From Semisulcospira habei (lineage: Eukaryota; Mollusca; Gastropoda; Semisulcospiridae): a stretch of DNA of 64,000 nt. Under the pieces are notes generated by a model. The model did no database searches and was not told where the DNA came from. It saw only the letters and a list, made by a program, of their open reading frames with translations. The translations under genes were made by a program, and so were the position numbers. Shown in pieces: positions 1 through 9,790 of this stretch; within the stretch, counting starts at the first letter, position 1; each line of letters starts with the position of its first letter. The DNA is taken from positions 19,361,103 through 19,425,102 of the forward strand of contig BTPG01000004.1 of the NCBI GenBank assembly GCA_036245525.1, read 5' to 3'.

Positions 1-119
1 GACTAGAAATGGACCTTGGTGAAAAAACGACACGTGAGGCCCAGACCCATCCTTCAGGTCCCCAGATTTGTCTTCTTGGTTCCACGGTGCCCACTCGGAC
101 CTAGCCCGCCCGCTCCCCT

Positions 120-965
120 TGGGAGACCAGCCAACAGTGCGCCCGCCTCAGTGAAGCTGGCCACAGCGACTTCTGTCACCCCATACCACGACTAATGGTA
201 CACTCGCAGAACCAGACGACGATAGGAGAGCCTGCTCGCTCGGACCTGGCCCCCCCACTCTTCGGAGGAGACCGGCCGGCAGCGCCCTTGTTCGCCCTGC
301 TTGGCGATGACTAACACTTCGGGCCCAGACACACCCTACGGGAAGGCTCGCCCGCTTTGACCGGCAATGCGCCTGCCTCATTGAGGCTGGCCACAGCGAC
401 TTATGTCGCCCCATACTACGATTGATGGCTCACCCGTGGAGCCAAACGACAATACGAGTGCCTGGCGTCCCCACTCCCTGGAGGAGACCAGCCTGCAGCG
501 ACCACACGCTGCAGTGACTGACCCTCCAGCCCCGGACGCGTCCTACAAGAACTGCCCGCCCGCTCCCCTACGGAGACAAACTGGCAGTGCGCTCGCCTCT
601 CTGAGGCCGGCCATGGCGACCTACGTCGCCCCATCCTTCGTCCTATGGCACTCCCGCTATGCCACTCCCCTATCAAGACCGGCCGGCAGTGCGCCCGCCT
701 CACTGAGGCCGGCCAAGACGACCAACGCCGCTCCATCCTTCGACCTACGGCACTCCTGCTATGCCAGATCATGCTAAGATTATCCGGCGCGCCTGCTCCT
801 GGCAAACATCTGGCTGGCAGCGACGTCGGTCGACCCGCTCTGCGGCGAGTGACCCTCTGGCCCCTGATGCGTCCTATGAGAACAACCCGCCCGCTCCCCT
901 ACGGAGACCGGCTGGCAGTACGCCTGCCTCGATGAGGCCGGTCCACAGCGACCTACATCACCCCG
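120..965 (+). repeat. Imperfect interspersed repeats in the gag-like part of the DIRS-like element
   Basis: A ~58-bp motif of the form GCCGGCAGTGCGCCCGCCTC followed by a GAGGCCGGCCA-type half recurs near 123, 357, 573, 676 and 902. The spacing is irregular, so this is a set of internal repeats and not a satellite array. In translation it gives repeated Pro/Ala/Arg-rich blocks in several frames. No known domain is visible. Confidence 0.55.
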
Positions 966-2221
966 TACCACAAATTTGGCTAGCCCGCTATACTGGACAA
1001 GACTTTGGAGTTCCCGGTGCACCTCTCCTCGGCCAACAATCATGCCACTGGGGATGCCTGGCTCTCGGCGGTGCGCCGATGTTCAGCAACGTCGGGCTCG
1101 GTGAGCTCTTGGATGGCTGTCCACCTGGGATTGCCAAGGGCTGTTGACGTTAGAGGCTGGCCTGCTCCGTCTTCGGTCGCCCCGCACAGCAGTGTTCGAC
1201 CGACCCTCGGATCCTGGACGCTCCCTGATGCCCTGCCCGGTGGGACCGCTCTTCGTTTGGTGACGCTGAGACGCACGGCTATCCCACACTACCGGACCCG
1301 ACAGGCCCGCTCCCTTCGTCACTCCCCGCTCCACTGGCCTCCCCCCGATGGCGACGAGGTCCCCAGCCGGCTACCGGAGGGCTCTGTCGCGACACTCCTC
1401 GGGTGTTAGCAGTGGGCCTACTCCTTCCGACATGCGTCCTCTGGACAGCCCTGCAGCACCAACGGCCGTCCTGGCTCTTAGGACAGATTCCCTGCGGAAC
1501 CTGGATGGGCCAGCGTGTCTGCTTGCAGCCTGTCTTCCCTCCAGAGTCCTGCCCACCGTCCCCCCACCCCAGATGGGGGCGTCGGCCGCTTATTGCCGCC
1601 TGACAGGCAAGAGATTCAAGTCCCCCCTCCAGTCTCCGGGCTTCCGGGACCCCGCGGACTTGTCATCCACCTGTGTGCAGCAGGGCAGCGGGCCCACCTT
1701 CACCCCTGCTAAGGATGGCCTGCCGGACTGGCCATCTCCTTCCGTCAGGACTGGTACCAGGCCGTTCCTGCCCAGGCCGTTCCTGCCCCCTACCGCTGGT
1801 GGACCCAGCAGCGCAAGTATAGGCGGGCAGTGCCCAAACTTCACAGCGTAACCTCCCCCACAGCTGGACAGGACAGTGACCTTCGTCTGTGACTCCCTGG
1901 CCTACGCTGGATTCCTGTGGCGTTGAAGGCAGCAGTGGTCCAGCGCGTCAAGGACTCCTTGCTCCCGTCCTTCTCGCCCCTCCTGAGAAACTTCCTCGCC
2001 CAAGCCTCGACCTGCCCTCCGCGTTGAAGAAGCAGCTCCGTCAGGCCCCTCTCGGCATCACGCTCCTCTTCGGCCCACCTGACAGGCATTAAGGACGTGC
2101 TTCCGGATCTCTGGCCCGCGGCGCCCTCCAGCCTGCGGCAGCCGCTTCCTTAGTTCCCAAGTCTGACGGCTAGTGGCGCCCTGTCTTTGTCCTCTCGAGA
2201 GAAGTACATCACAGGGCCTAC

Positions 2222-2790
2222 GTGCTGCATGGCGACGACCGGGACTTCAGGACGGCGGTGCGTCCCTTGGTTGGCGCTGTCAGTCTGGACCTGTTAGACG
2301 CCTATTGGATCGTCCCCATGCTCCCCCCTCGCGGATCTTCTGGCGCTTCGCCTCCTGCACGTCGTCTTCAGTCAGAAAGCTGCCCTTTGGCCTCGACTGC
2401 AGCCCATGGAGGTTTGCTTTGCATCTTGGACACCGTCGTCGCCGGGACCAGACTGGCTCCCTCGAGCTCGCCTATGGACTTCTTGGACGACGTCTCCTAT
2501 GGAACCAGTTGGAGTCCACCTTGTATAAGGACAGAGAGGCGCTGCTCCTTCTCCGCGATCTCAACTCGACTCCCGGGCCAGCTTCGGCTAGACGGACCTC
2601 GCTCCTGCTTGCTGGTCTGGGCGACTGCGCATGGAGTTCAGACCGACCTCGACCAGGGGAGACCTCCGGAACGGCGGATCAGGAAGTTGGCTTCCCTAAC
2701 TTGGCAGGTGTCTCAAGAGGTTGTGGTTCTTGCCAGAGTCTGGCTACAGCCCCTGACAGGCTGCGCTCCCGCTGGCTTCCCCACTGGCTT
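2222..2790 (+). pseudogene. Reverse transcriptase remnant of the DIRS-like element
   Basis: Three RT blocks occur in the right order and spacing. The first is a motif-A-like SLDLLDAY at about 2282, followed by LPFGL with a downstream SPWRFA at about 2381. A motif-C-like FLDD lies at about 2479. Motifs A and C are in one frame and LPFGL in another, so at least two frameshifts have occurred. Downstream text resembling PERRIRKLASL and a VSQEV-type stretch is typical of the region after the catalytic DD in DIRS and Gypsy-type RTs. The remnant has no coding capacity. Confidence 0.65.
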
Positions 2791-2881
2791 CCGTCCTCCG
2801 CGACTGTGCTTCCCCGGTACTGGTTCCTGCTGCTCTGCAGTACAGACCCCACGTGGCTCGCGTCAGGAGTACCCCTCTCCT

Positions 2882-2898
2882 CCCCCCCCCCCCCCCCC
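2882..2898. repeat. Poly-C run (17 C) inside the DIRS-like element
   Basis: Seventeen consecutive C residues. The run lies between the RT-like region and the putative RNase H region and forces a change of frame. It looks like homopolymer growth after the element died, or an assembly-sensitive tract. Confidence 0.9.
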
Positions 2899-3662
2899 AG
2901 CTGTTGCCCTGTGTAGAGGCAGGTCTCACCGGATGGGGCGGTCGTCTTCTACCGGTGTCCTTCACGGCACTTGGCTATGGCCCTCCGGACTGGTTGGATC
3001 TGCGGGCGGTCAGTGGGCCCTCGCTGCGTGGGAGGCTTGTCTCCTGCACCAGGACCTCATCGTCCTCTCTGGTGGTGCGAGGATCGCGGCGTCGCTCTCT
3101 GAGTGTGACACATCCCTGGCCTCTGGTTTGTCCCAGCCGGCTCCCGCTCTCGGCGTGGTCAGCTTTTGCAATCCAAGTGGGCCCCTCTGCCCAGATCTTC
3201 GGATGGTCGGCGCGCGGCGGGAGACGCCCAGGATCGACCTCCGCATGACGAGGTGGTTGCATCAGCTCTTATGCTTCTCCACCGACGGTATGGCCCCCAG
3301 GCCCCACTCCAGCTCGAGGGTTGCGACGCGGTTGTTGCTGGTGGCCCTGTTCTGCCGTGCCAGGTCTTGGACCTCTGACCTACTTAGCCTCGCCGTGGAC
3401 CCCCCACCCCCCTGTGGCTCCCAACCCTGCGCATGATGCTCAGCAGCCCAACAGACACTCTACTGCCCGTGCCCGGAGTGACTTTTCCTACACGCCGCTA
3501 GAGGTTTCCCGAGTATGGCAGTGGACGCTATTGCTACAGCCCTTCACCCAGATGCATCTACGCGGTGAGCAGCGACGCCTGCGGTCCTGGTGCTCTGACC
3601 AGCTCCTCTCCCCCACAGGTCGGACTACCCCCCCAGCCCCCCTCCCCCCACCCCCCTACCCT

Positions 3663-3683
3663 CCCCCCCCCCCCCCCCCCCCC
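3663..3683. repeat. Poly-C run (21 C) just before the recombinase region
   Basis: Twenty-one consecutive C residues preceded by C-rich CCTCCC text from about 3632. It yields proline-rich translations in all frames that should not be read as a real proline-rich domain. Length is likely to be unreliable in any assembly. Confidence 0.9.
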
Positions 3684-3689
3684 AGCTGC

Positions 3690-4370
3690 CCAAGTTTCTT
3701 CATCTGGCTCTTCGTCGTGCAGTGTGTGGCGCATATCACCATCAGGGGTTACCTGGCCTTGACAGCTGACCTGTTTCGCCACCAGGGCCTCTCTGTCCTC
3801 GGCGTCGGCAAGCACCTCGCCGATTTCAGGGCCCCCTTCGGCCTCCAGCGGCCTGTTCCCCGTTTGCTGTTCCCACGCTGGGACCTACCCTGAGTGTTTA
3901 AGTGGCTGAATTTGGACCGATCGAACTGCTCCCCCTGGCCTGGTTCGCGGACGTGACCCGGCATACCTTCTTCCGGATGGCCCTCGCCACGATTGCCCAC
4001 TCCAGCGAGCTGCTTGTGCTCTGGGTGCCCTGCCAGCCTGCAGTCCCATACGGATGGCTCTGTTCTGCTCCTCACTGTCCCATCCTTCCTGGCCAAGACT
4101 AGGTCTCCCTTACCTGTGCCCCAGGTGGTCACCCTTCGGCCGCTGACAAGGTTAAACTTCCCCTGGGAGACCAGGCGGCCAGACCCGGTGCGAGCCTCAC
4201 GGGTCTACCTGCGCCGTTCCAAACCTGTTCGGAGGGGATGGGCCCACCTCCTTCTGCCCTTATCCCCAGGCAGACATGACATCTCAGCCCAGACGATATC
4301 CTCCGGGCTGCGCTGGGTCATCTGGTCTGCCTAACAGGACCTCTTCCGGGGAGCCAAGAAGCTAAAGATT
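3690..4370 (+). pseudogene. Tyrosine recombinase remnant, N-terminal and core part
   Basis: The translated stretch resembles the YR domain of DIRS-like elements: a GYLALTADLF-type segment, RPVPRLLFPRWDL, then a helix with LALATIAHSSELLVL where active enzymes carry an arginine before SEL. The stretch ends with VYLRRSKPVRRG and TISSGLRWVI. The catalytic arginine equivalent appears lost and the frame shifts at least twice. The domain is cut at 4370 by the LINE insertion and continues at 5284. Confidence 0.65.
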
Positions 4371-4378
4371 AGGGCACA
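4371..4378. repeat. Target-site duplication, left copy (AGGGCACA)
   Basis: The same 8 bases recur at 5284-5291 on the other side of the LINE. The recombinase text reads through sensibly when the two sides are compared, which supports a simple insertion. Confidence 0.85.
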
Positions 4379-5283
4379 GTGACCTTCCACCCTGGGAAAG
4401 TAAGCCAGAAAACATCACCATCTCTTCCACGGTACCCTACATCACCACCAAAGATGAGCACAGCACTGTGAGCAAGAAAGCCCTGACACTGGCCATGCTC
4501 GAAGAAAAGTATCCCCAGGAAGCATGGATACGGGCATTCACTGATGGATCAGCCACATATGCAGTTCAGAATGGAGGGGCTGGGGTGTACATTCAGTACC
4601 CAAACGGAAAATGGCAGGCAGAGGCAGTATCAACAGGCCTTCACTGCACAAATTACAGAGCTGAGATGGAAGCCCTGGTCCGTGCTGCAAACACCCTTAG
4701 TGGCACTGCAGACCCCGATGCCCAGATTGTCTTCCTGACTGATGCCATGTCTGTCCTTGAGGCAGCAACAGCAAGCAAACTGCCATGTCTACAAGAGGCA
4801 CTGCAAAACATCAAGTGCACCAGACTGGTGCTGCAGTGGATCCCTTCACACTGTGGCATCTACGGCAATGAAGAAGCTGACAGAATGGCAAAAGTGGGCG
4901 CAGAGAAAGAACAAGATGAAAATGGAGTCAGCTTCACAGAGATGAAGACCATCATTAAGTCTGTGTACAGACCACCACAACGGCCCCTAGACAGTTACCA
5001 TCAGCTGTCCAGACATCAGCTGAGGACCGAGCACAACCGACTCAATTTCCACCTGCACAGACGCTTTCACCTCGTGCCATCTCCCCTGTGCCCTTGTGGA
5101 GAAGCAGAGCAGACCACAGAGCACATCCTCCAGGACTGTGGGAACCACCAGCTGCTGAGGGAGGAGATATGGCAGAAGCCCGCCACTCTACAAGAGAAAC
5201 TGTATGGGCCTGTGGAGGTGCTACAGAAGACCACAGATTTTATTTTGAGAGCCAAACTCCAAGTGTGACGGCGTTCGAGAAGA
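4379..5283 (+). mobile_element. 5'-truncated LINE with intact RNase H, inserted in the DIRS-like recombinase
   Basis: A 905-bp insertion flanked by the direct repeat AGGGCACA at 4371-4378 and 5284-5291, the hallmark of target-primed reverse transcription. Only the last part of ORF2 (RNase H and a Cys-rich tail) and a very short 3' end (CGGCGTTCGAGAAG) remain. The open frame and clean duplication mean it is younger than the host DIRS-like copy. Confidence 0.85.
4381..5268 (+). CDS. LINE ORF2 C-terminus: RNase H domain and Cys/His tail (fragment)
   Basis: The frame is open from the insertion junction to the stop at 5268, with no native start because the 5' part was lost on insertion. RNase H hydrolyses the RNA of RNA-DNA hybrids during retrotransposition. 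The catalytic signature is complete: FTDGSA, then YRAEMEAL, then FLTDAMSV, then SHCGIYGNEEADRMAK. A distal LCPCGEAEQTTEHILQDC segment matches the zinc-knuckle-like tail common after RNase H in Jockey- and I-type LINEs of invertebrates. No reverse transcriptase or endonuclease is present, so the fragment cannot move by itself. It is not a host gene. Confidence 0.85.
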   Translation, partial: DLPPWESKPENITISSTVPYITTKDEHSTVSKKALTLAMLEEKYPQEAWIRAFTDGSATYAVQNGGAGVYIQYPNGKWQAEAVSTGLHCTNYRAEMEALVRAANTLSGTADPDAQIVFLTDAMSVLEAATASKLPCLQEALQNIKCTRLVLQWIPSHCGIYGNEEADRMAKVGAEKEQDENGVSFTEMKTIIKSVYRPPQRPLDSYHQLSRHQLRTEHNRLNFHLHRRFHLVPSPLCPCGEAEQTTEHILQDCGNHQLLREEIWQKPATLQEKLYGPVEVLQKTTDFILRAKLQV

Positions 5284-5291
5284 AGGGCACA
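5284..5291. repeat. Target-site duplication, right copy (AGGGCACA)
   Basis: Right-hand copy of the duplication made by the LINE insertion. It directly follows the GAGAAG end of the LINE. Confidence 0.85.
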
Positions 5292-5480
5292 CGAGGCTGG
5301 AGCCATGGTCATGAGCCTCGCCTTCGACTGCGACTGCACTGTCAAGGACATTATGGCGGCCGTGGGCTGGCCCGCAGACTCTACCTTTACTGGTTCTACC
5401 CCAGGGACCTCTTGGGCCAACGGGAAACTGGCCCTGGTGGGGGGCTTCGCCGCGGCGCAACACTCCCTCCCTGCGCCTAG
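5284..5480 (+). pseudogene. Tyrosine recombinase remnant, C-terminal part
   Basis: The stretch RAHEAGAMVMSLAF and TVKDIMAAVGW matches the end of DIRS-type recombinases, where a HExR motif is followed by a GW and a tyrosine nucleophile. The HExR arginine reads as G here. The tyrosine block FYPRDLLGQ is present but one frame away from the preceding block. It is the direct continuation of the fragment that ends at 4370. Confidence 0.65.
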
Positions 5481-5605
5481 GGCGCCATCGGTAAAGCTTA
5501 GCTGAGGTTATTGGGAGGTTGCTATGGGGCGGGCGACTCTGGTTAACCTTCCAGGGGGTACAATGGTGGGCGGCACCCGCCTCCTATTTGCTATTCTTTC
5601 TAATT

Positions 5606-5960
5606 GTAATGTCATCGGTAATGTGTTTTGAGAAAACAAATGAATTTTTCTCTAAAATGTATTTATTAAAAAAATACTTACCGATGACATTACTTGGAGG
5701 GCCCTCCCACCTGCCCCGCTTGCCGCTAGTAAGCTAAGCGTTTCCAACTTGCGTGTCATCACTGCACACGTGACCGGATAGGGAGGGACGGGAGACTGCT
5801 CAGGGCCCATGGTTACGGCGCCCTAGAGTCGCCTCCCTGGTTGTGTATGGACACAACAGGTTCTTAGGCTGAAATTGGTAAGCTAGGTGTATCTTCTTAA
5901 TTGTAATGTCATCGGTAAGTATTTTTCGAACAAAATTTAGAGAAAAATTCATTTTTCCCA
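5606..5960. repeat. Inverted repeats at the end of the DIRS-like element
   Basis: GTAATGTCATCGGTAA occurs at 5606-5621, inverted at 5679-5694, and again in direct orientation at 5903-5918. The 5640-5694 segment and the 5903-5960 segment are extended inverted copies of each other, including TTTAGAGAAAAATTCATTT. DIRS elements carry inverted terminal repeats and an internal complementary region at this place, so these are probably those structures. It ends about 40 bp before the exon at 6003. Confidence 0.55.
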
Positions 5961-6002
5961 TGGGGCTTCATATGTTAATAAGAGGTTTCTTATATTTCTC
6001 AG

Positions 6003-6271
6003 GAAACTTGCGACCATGAACATTTCTGGAGATATAAGCTTGATTCGCTGTGATAAGGAAAGAAATGAAGATCTCATCATCTCGTACAGAAGCATGGATG
6101 CCGTGAACAACTGCACCTTTCCAAATGATACTCAACATGGATTTGAATTTAAAGTTGTGGCCAGTGGGTGCATGAAATGGGATGTAAATATCACGATGAA
6201 GCTGCAGGATGAAATCATTAATAATGTCAACCGGATCTGTCAGTGTGGCATGACCAGCAGTCTTTTTAACA
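6003..6271 (+). CDS. Membrane glycoprotein, exon a (ectodomain; 5' part of gene outside or unrecognised)
   Basis: Acceptor TATTTCTCAG precedes the exon and donor GTAAGTGTG follows it. The exon opens one base into the frame and ends after the first base of a codon (89 whole codons). It encodes an extracellular-looking segment with six cysteines, including a CQC pair, and N-glycosylation sequons NIS, NCT, NDT and NIT. Earlier exons, including the signal peptide, were not found in 1-6000 and must lie to the left. The in-frame ATG at 6016 is probably internal. No domain family was recognised. Confidence 0.75.
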
Positions 6272-6322
6272 GTAAGTGTGTGTTAACTGACACAGACAGG
6301 CAATAAAGGCTACGTGAAGAGT

Positions 6323-6522
6323 TCACTCATATCATACTGAGGCTAAAAGCTTCAAATTTGTACACTGCCATATATGCAAGCTACCTTATGGTACTTAAAG
6401 ATAAGGATATAGACCAATGGCTTTAGTTCAAGGGTGGTGCCAGAATAGCTTGGCGGATAGAGGCGTATATTTTAGTCAAACTTATTTCCCACACTGGTGT
6501 ATTCTGAATGATACGGGTTAAC
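6323..6522. repeat. PalA element, degenerate hairpin
   Basis: Has the PalA ends (ATCATACTGAGGCTAAAAGC on the left, CACTGGTGTATTCTGAATGA on the right) and ends in GGGTTAA. The right arm of the central hairpin is largely lost after CTTGGCG. Confidence 0.8.
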
Positions 6523-7064
6523 AATATCTGCATGTGTATTATTAATTATTTGTTTTAAGTTTGAAAGTCGTAAAATTAAACACTAGTAGGTTTGAGAATT
6601 CCCTCGTTGCACATAAGGGACAGTATAGGAACCTCTTGTTACGTGTGTGCCTACTCACATGGAATGTGAAAAAAAAGGGTAGAAAATTCTTAGTTGAGGC
6701 AAGACAACATTGACAGAATGGCAGATTTAAGCATTAAGGCCCGCCCATGATACAGTCACTTATTATCCCTACTGTAAGAAGTAGTGGTGGGTGCATACGC
6801 ATGGGGTTAACTAATTATTTATTGTGATGGTAATTTCTGTTTCTTGCATGCTGGCCTCTTTTACTATACATATCTTACATTCTAATTCGCAGCGACATGG
6901 GGCGAATGTAGACAGATAGAATGTTGACAAACAGACGGACGTAAATTGAAAATCTTGTTTACAGTTTTCACATATTTCCAAATAAAATCTGGTAATGGGA
7001 AAAATAAATAACTCTGGGGAAAATGCAGATTTTATGTGTAGATAGCAGGAGAGGACACATTTAT

Positions 7065-7137
7065 CTCTTAAACTCCCAGAACTAAATGACTTCCATTCTG
7101 TAGAATGGAAGTCATTTAGTTCTGGGAGTTTAAGAGT
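7065..7137. repeat. PalI hairpin, ~73 bp
   Basis: Nearly perfect palindrome centred on CCATTCTGTAGAATGG with arms CTTAAACTCCCAGAACTAAA. A second, older copy lies at 24846-24924. Confidence 0.9.
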
Positions 7138-7299
7138 TATGCAAGTGCTTGGAAGATGCGGGGGAAAAAAATCATTTATGGCACCCCACCAACACCTCAG
7201 ACCCTGGGTCTGCCTTCACAGTTTTTGACCCATGGAACAGTTGTATTGCTCAGGAAAGTACAGGTCATGATATCACCAATGTTGCTAATTTTATTACCA

Positions 7300-7379
7300 T
7301 TAACTCATTTGCACCCAGCTGCATCTGGGTGCGTGGCATAAGCCGCGCATCTGGATGCGGCTGGCCACAAATGAGTTAA
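7300..7379. repeat. PalJ hairpin bounded by TTAA, 80 bp
   Basis: Starts TTAACTCATTTG and ends AAATGAGTTAA. The interior repeats GCATCTGGATGCG-like text in both orientations. Copies are at 28914-28993 and, degenerate, 25260-25331 and 62405-62482. Confidence 0.9.
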
Positions 7380-7473
7380 CCCAGAAAGCCCTGACATGCA
7401 AATGACAGGATGTGTATCGACCATGTAAGTGCGAGAGAAGTGTCAAAATAGATTGGCGCCTACATTCCCAGCA

Positions 7474-7534
7474 ATGTAGCTTGCATATAGCAGTGTACAC
7501 ATTTGAAGCTTTTAGCTTCAGCATGATATAGGTT
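7474..7534. repeat. PalA right-half fragment
   Basis: Contains AATGTAGCTTGCATAT and CAGTGTACACATTTGAAGC and ends ATATAGGTTAA. There is no hairpin core. Confidence 0.7.
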
Positions 7535-7793
7535 AAGTTTCATGTCAGACTGCATTTTTTTCCGAGAAGCCATCTTTTTTTTCAGTTTCTTCCTTATTGT
7601 TTTTACTTTTTCATATTTTATTTCTTTATTTCCCATTGTTTACACTTTGAACCCTTGCTCTCACGTTAGTGTGACCATATTGTACATTTTCTCTAAAACT
7701 GTTCGTTTACAATGGCTCCAGATGTAAATCATGCGTGGCAGTATGAAAAATATGAATCATTAATGAATTAAATTTTGCATTATGTCTGAAAAG

Positions 7794-8030
7794 ATATCAT
7801 TTGGACACCCAAAGACAGCTGCTCTTCTAACAAGGAAGGGAGTACAACCAAAATCTTATCTGGCAAATTTGTGAGTATGTTTGCCAACCAGACCAGTGCA
7901 ATCCAAGAGGCCTACACAACCTTCGTGATGACATCACCGAATATAACTGTGGGTGCTCTCAAGTTCACAGTGGCTAACTGCAGTTTGGTGTGTATGTTAC
8001 CCGCTCCTCACATTCCCAGCAAGGACAAAG
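7794..8030 (+). CDS. Membrane glycoprotein, exon b (ectodomain)
   Basis: Donor AAAG|GTAAGT at 8031 is clear. The acceptor is chosen at 7793 (TCTGAAAAG) because it keeps phase with exon a and has a T-rich upstream tract. Acceptors at 7814 and 7838 would also keep phase, so the 5' edge is uncertain. The exon encodes 78 whole codons with sequons NQT, NIT and NCS and a CSLVC pair, continuing the glycosylated ectodomain. It ends in KDK just before the juxtamembrane segment. Confidence 0.7.
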
Positions 8031-8168
8031 GTAAGTGGTGTGGGTGGCAATGTCGCTTTTTCATTGTGATTGGCCCGACTGGGCGCGTCCTCTGCACGAA
8101 ACGTCTCTGCCAATAACAACCCCTTCACTGCCAATGGACACAGATTGTGTTTCTGAAATCGTTGTTCG

Positions 8169-8623
8169 CCCTTTTAGCCCCACGGGTGCATTTCCCAAAT
8201 GTTGTATCGGTTAACTCATTCTACCCCATCACCGAAATCCCCAAATTTTGCCGTTGTCCTCTAAAGACTGCATTAGCAGTGCAGGACACAGATCAACCAT
8301 GATAGTTCAAGAGTGATGCCAGAATAGCTTGGCGCCCATAGGCGCCAAGCTATTCTGGCATCACCCTTGAACTATCATGGTCGATCCTTATCTTGCTGTG
8401 GTGTGTCTGGGGTAGAATGAGTTAACGACTATGTACCAGTTGCAGGAGGTGGATTGACTATGATAATTCGAGGGTAGTGCCAGATTAGCTTGGCGCCGTC
8501 CGGCACCAAGCTAATCTAGCACTACCCTTGAATTATCGTAATCAATCCATCTCCTGTAACTAGTACATAGTCATTGTGGTGACACCTCCTTTGGAACTGT
8601 GGCTTTGAGGTTAAATGGGTTAA
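8169..8623. mobile_element. PalB element split by a nested PalC
   Basis: The left piece (CTTTTAGCCCCACGGGTGCA...) and the right piece (CGACTATGTACCAGTTGCAG onward) together match the PalB consensus seen intact at 15810-16023. They are separated by a complete PalC at 8211-8425 whose ends are TTAA. The PalB right end is GGGTTAA (8620-8623). Confidence 0.8.
8211..8425. mobile_element. PalC element, intact, inserted in PalB
   Basis: 215 bp from TTAACTCATTCTACCCC to GGGGTAGAATGAGTTAA. The central hairpin is TTCAAGAGTGATGCCAGAAT with a loop at GGCGCCCATAGGCGCC and a near-perfect complement. Confidence 0.9.
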
Positions 8624-8866
8624 TGAAGGATTTCCATTAAGGAAAAATTCTCTGTATTTGGCGGAAAACTTTTGAGAGGGACAGAAAAAAATGGAAGGCT
8701 GTCTGTCACTGGGATGGACAAATCTCGAGAAAGAAAAGAGCATCCAGTTATTTATCCTGGCTGTGTTTCAAGTACAGGACGGACTGTAAATTGCCTGGGA
8801 TGGATTTTTTTGGTAATACTGTCAGTCCCGATGACAGACAATTTTAAATCCTAACAGAAAGCCTGA

Positions 8867-9094
8867 TTAAACCTTATCATTCGGAATACACCAGTGTGTG
8901 AAATAAGTGTGACTAAAATAGTTCAAGGGTAGTGTCATACTAGATTGGCACCTCTAGGCGCCAAGCTATTCTGGCACCAACCATGAACAAGCCATTGGTC
9001 TATATCCTTATCTGTAATTACTATAAGTATAATGTAGCTTGCATATGGCAGTGTACAAATTTGAAACTTTTAGCCTCAGTATGATATTGGTTAA
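8867..9094. mobile_element. PalA element
   Basis: TTAA at both ends. It is in the opposite orientation to the 6323 copy, beginning with TTATCATTCGGAATACACCA. The hairpin core has several mismatches. Confidence 0.85.
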
Positions 9095-9312
9095 TGTTCC
9101 TCCTGTATTTTGGCAACGGCAGCTTTGTGGTGGAACAAAGCTGTGTCTTTTGCGGCTCTATGCAGAATGGTGATGACTGAGAATTTGTCAAAATAAAGCC
9201 ATTTTTTATGCCTCACTGCATTTGACTGAGGCCAGAGAGCTGAACAACATTGCTAACATGTATGGAGAAGAACCTAATGTGGAAAAAAACAAGCCTAGAA
9301 AAAAACAGTTGC

Positions 9313-9412
9313 AACACAAATAAAATTGTGTTGTAGCTGTCTTTTCTAAGCATGTTTCTTTCTCCGTTGGGTTCTTCTCTGCATTTTACACACTTGGCAG
9401 TCACCTTTTTGG
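9313..9412 (+). mobile_element. 3'-end fragment of the Penelope-like element
   Basis: Shares TTTTCTAAGC-TGTTTCTTTCTC, GCATTTTACAC-CTTGGCA and CACCTTTTTGGTCTGGATT with the end of the Penelope-like copy at 35886-35999. Only the extreme 3' end is present. Confidence 0.75.
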
Positions 9413-9479
9413 TCTGGATTTTTAACTTTTATAGAGAAGTAAATGTGACTTGTTTGTATGTCTGTATTGAAAAAGGTTT

Positions 9480-9703
9480 TTAACACATATCATACTGAGG
9501 CTAAAAGCTTCAAATTTGTACACTGCCATATGCAAGCTACATTATATTACTTACAGATAAGGTTATAGACCAATGGCTTTAGTTCAAGAGTAGTGCCAGA
9601 ATAGCTTAGCACCTAGAGGTGCCAAGCTATTCAGGCACTACCCTTGAACTATTTTAGTCAAACTTATTTCACACACTGGTGTATTCCAAATGATAAGGGT
9701 TAA
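9480..9703. mobile_element. PalA element between two Penelope tail fragments
   Basis: TTAA ends, GATAAGGG terminus and a complete core hairpin (TTCAAGAGTAGTGCCAGAAT). It lies between the fragments at 9313 and 9707. Confidence 0.9.
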
Positions 9704-9706
9704 TGT

Positions 9707-9790
9707 AAAATATTAATAAATTCTTCATTGGGGTCTTCTCTTCATTTTACATGCTTGGCATGCTAGTCACCGTTTTGGTCTGGATAACAT
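9707..9790 (+). mobile_element. Second 3'-end fragment of the Penelope-like element
   Basis: Repeats AATATTAATAAATT, TTTTACATGCTTGGCA and TTTTGGTCTGGAT from the 35886-35999 tail, more diverged than the 9313 copy. Confidence 0.7.

Larger units (their letters stand above)
1..5960 (+). mobile_element. Degenerate DIRS-like (tyrosine recombinase) retroelement, interrupted by a LINE
   Basis: The region reads, in order, as a C-rich gag-like stretch, a reverse transcriptase (motifs at about 2282, 2378 and 2479), a probable RNase H zone (2900-3440, weak), a tyrosine recombinase (3690-4370, resuming at 5284) and inverted repeats (5606-5960). This order matches DIRS-like elements, which integrate with a tyrosine recombinase instead of an integrase. 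No frame stays open across any domain, so the copy is dead. GC content is visibly far above the rest of the window. The left end lies outside the window. The element sits in what should be an intron or the 5' flank of the membrane-protein gene at 6003. An Ngaro-like or other YR retroelement is possible. Confidence 0.7.
6272..7793 (+). other. Intron with PalA, PalI and PalJ elements
   Basis: AT-rich intron holding PalA (6323-6522), PalI (7065-7137), PalJ (7300-7379) and a PalA right-half fragment (7474-7534). Nothing coding was seen in the remainder. Confidence 0.6.

Noticed and set aside
148..3893. Long overlapping open frames on both strands at 148-3893 (for example 2222-3436)
   Set aside because: They arise from high GC and C runs in the DIRS-like element. 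Recognisable RT and recombinase motifs jump between frames, so none of these frames is a real gene.
5269..5510. Possible extension of the RNase H protein beyond its stop
   Set aside because: The text after 5284 belongs to the interrupted recombinase and not to the LINE.
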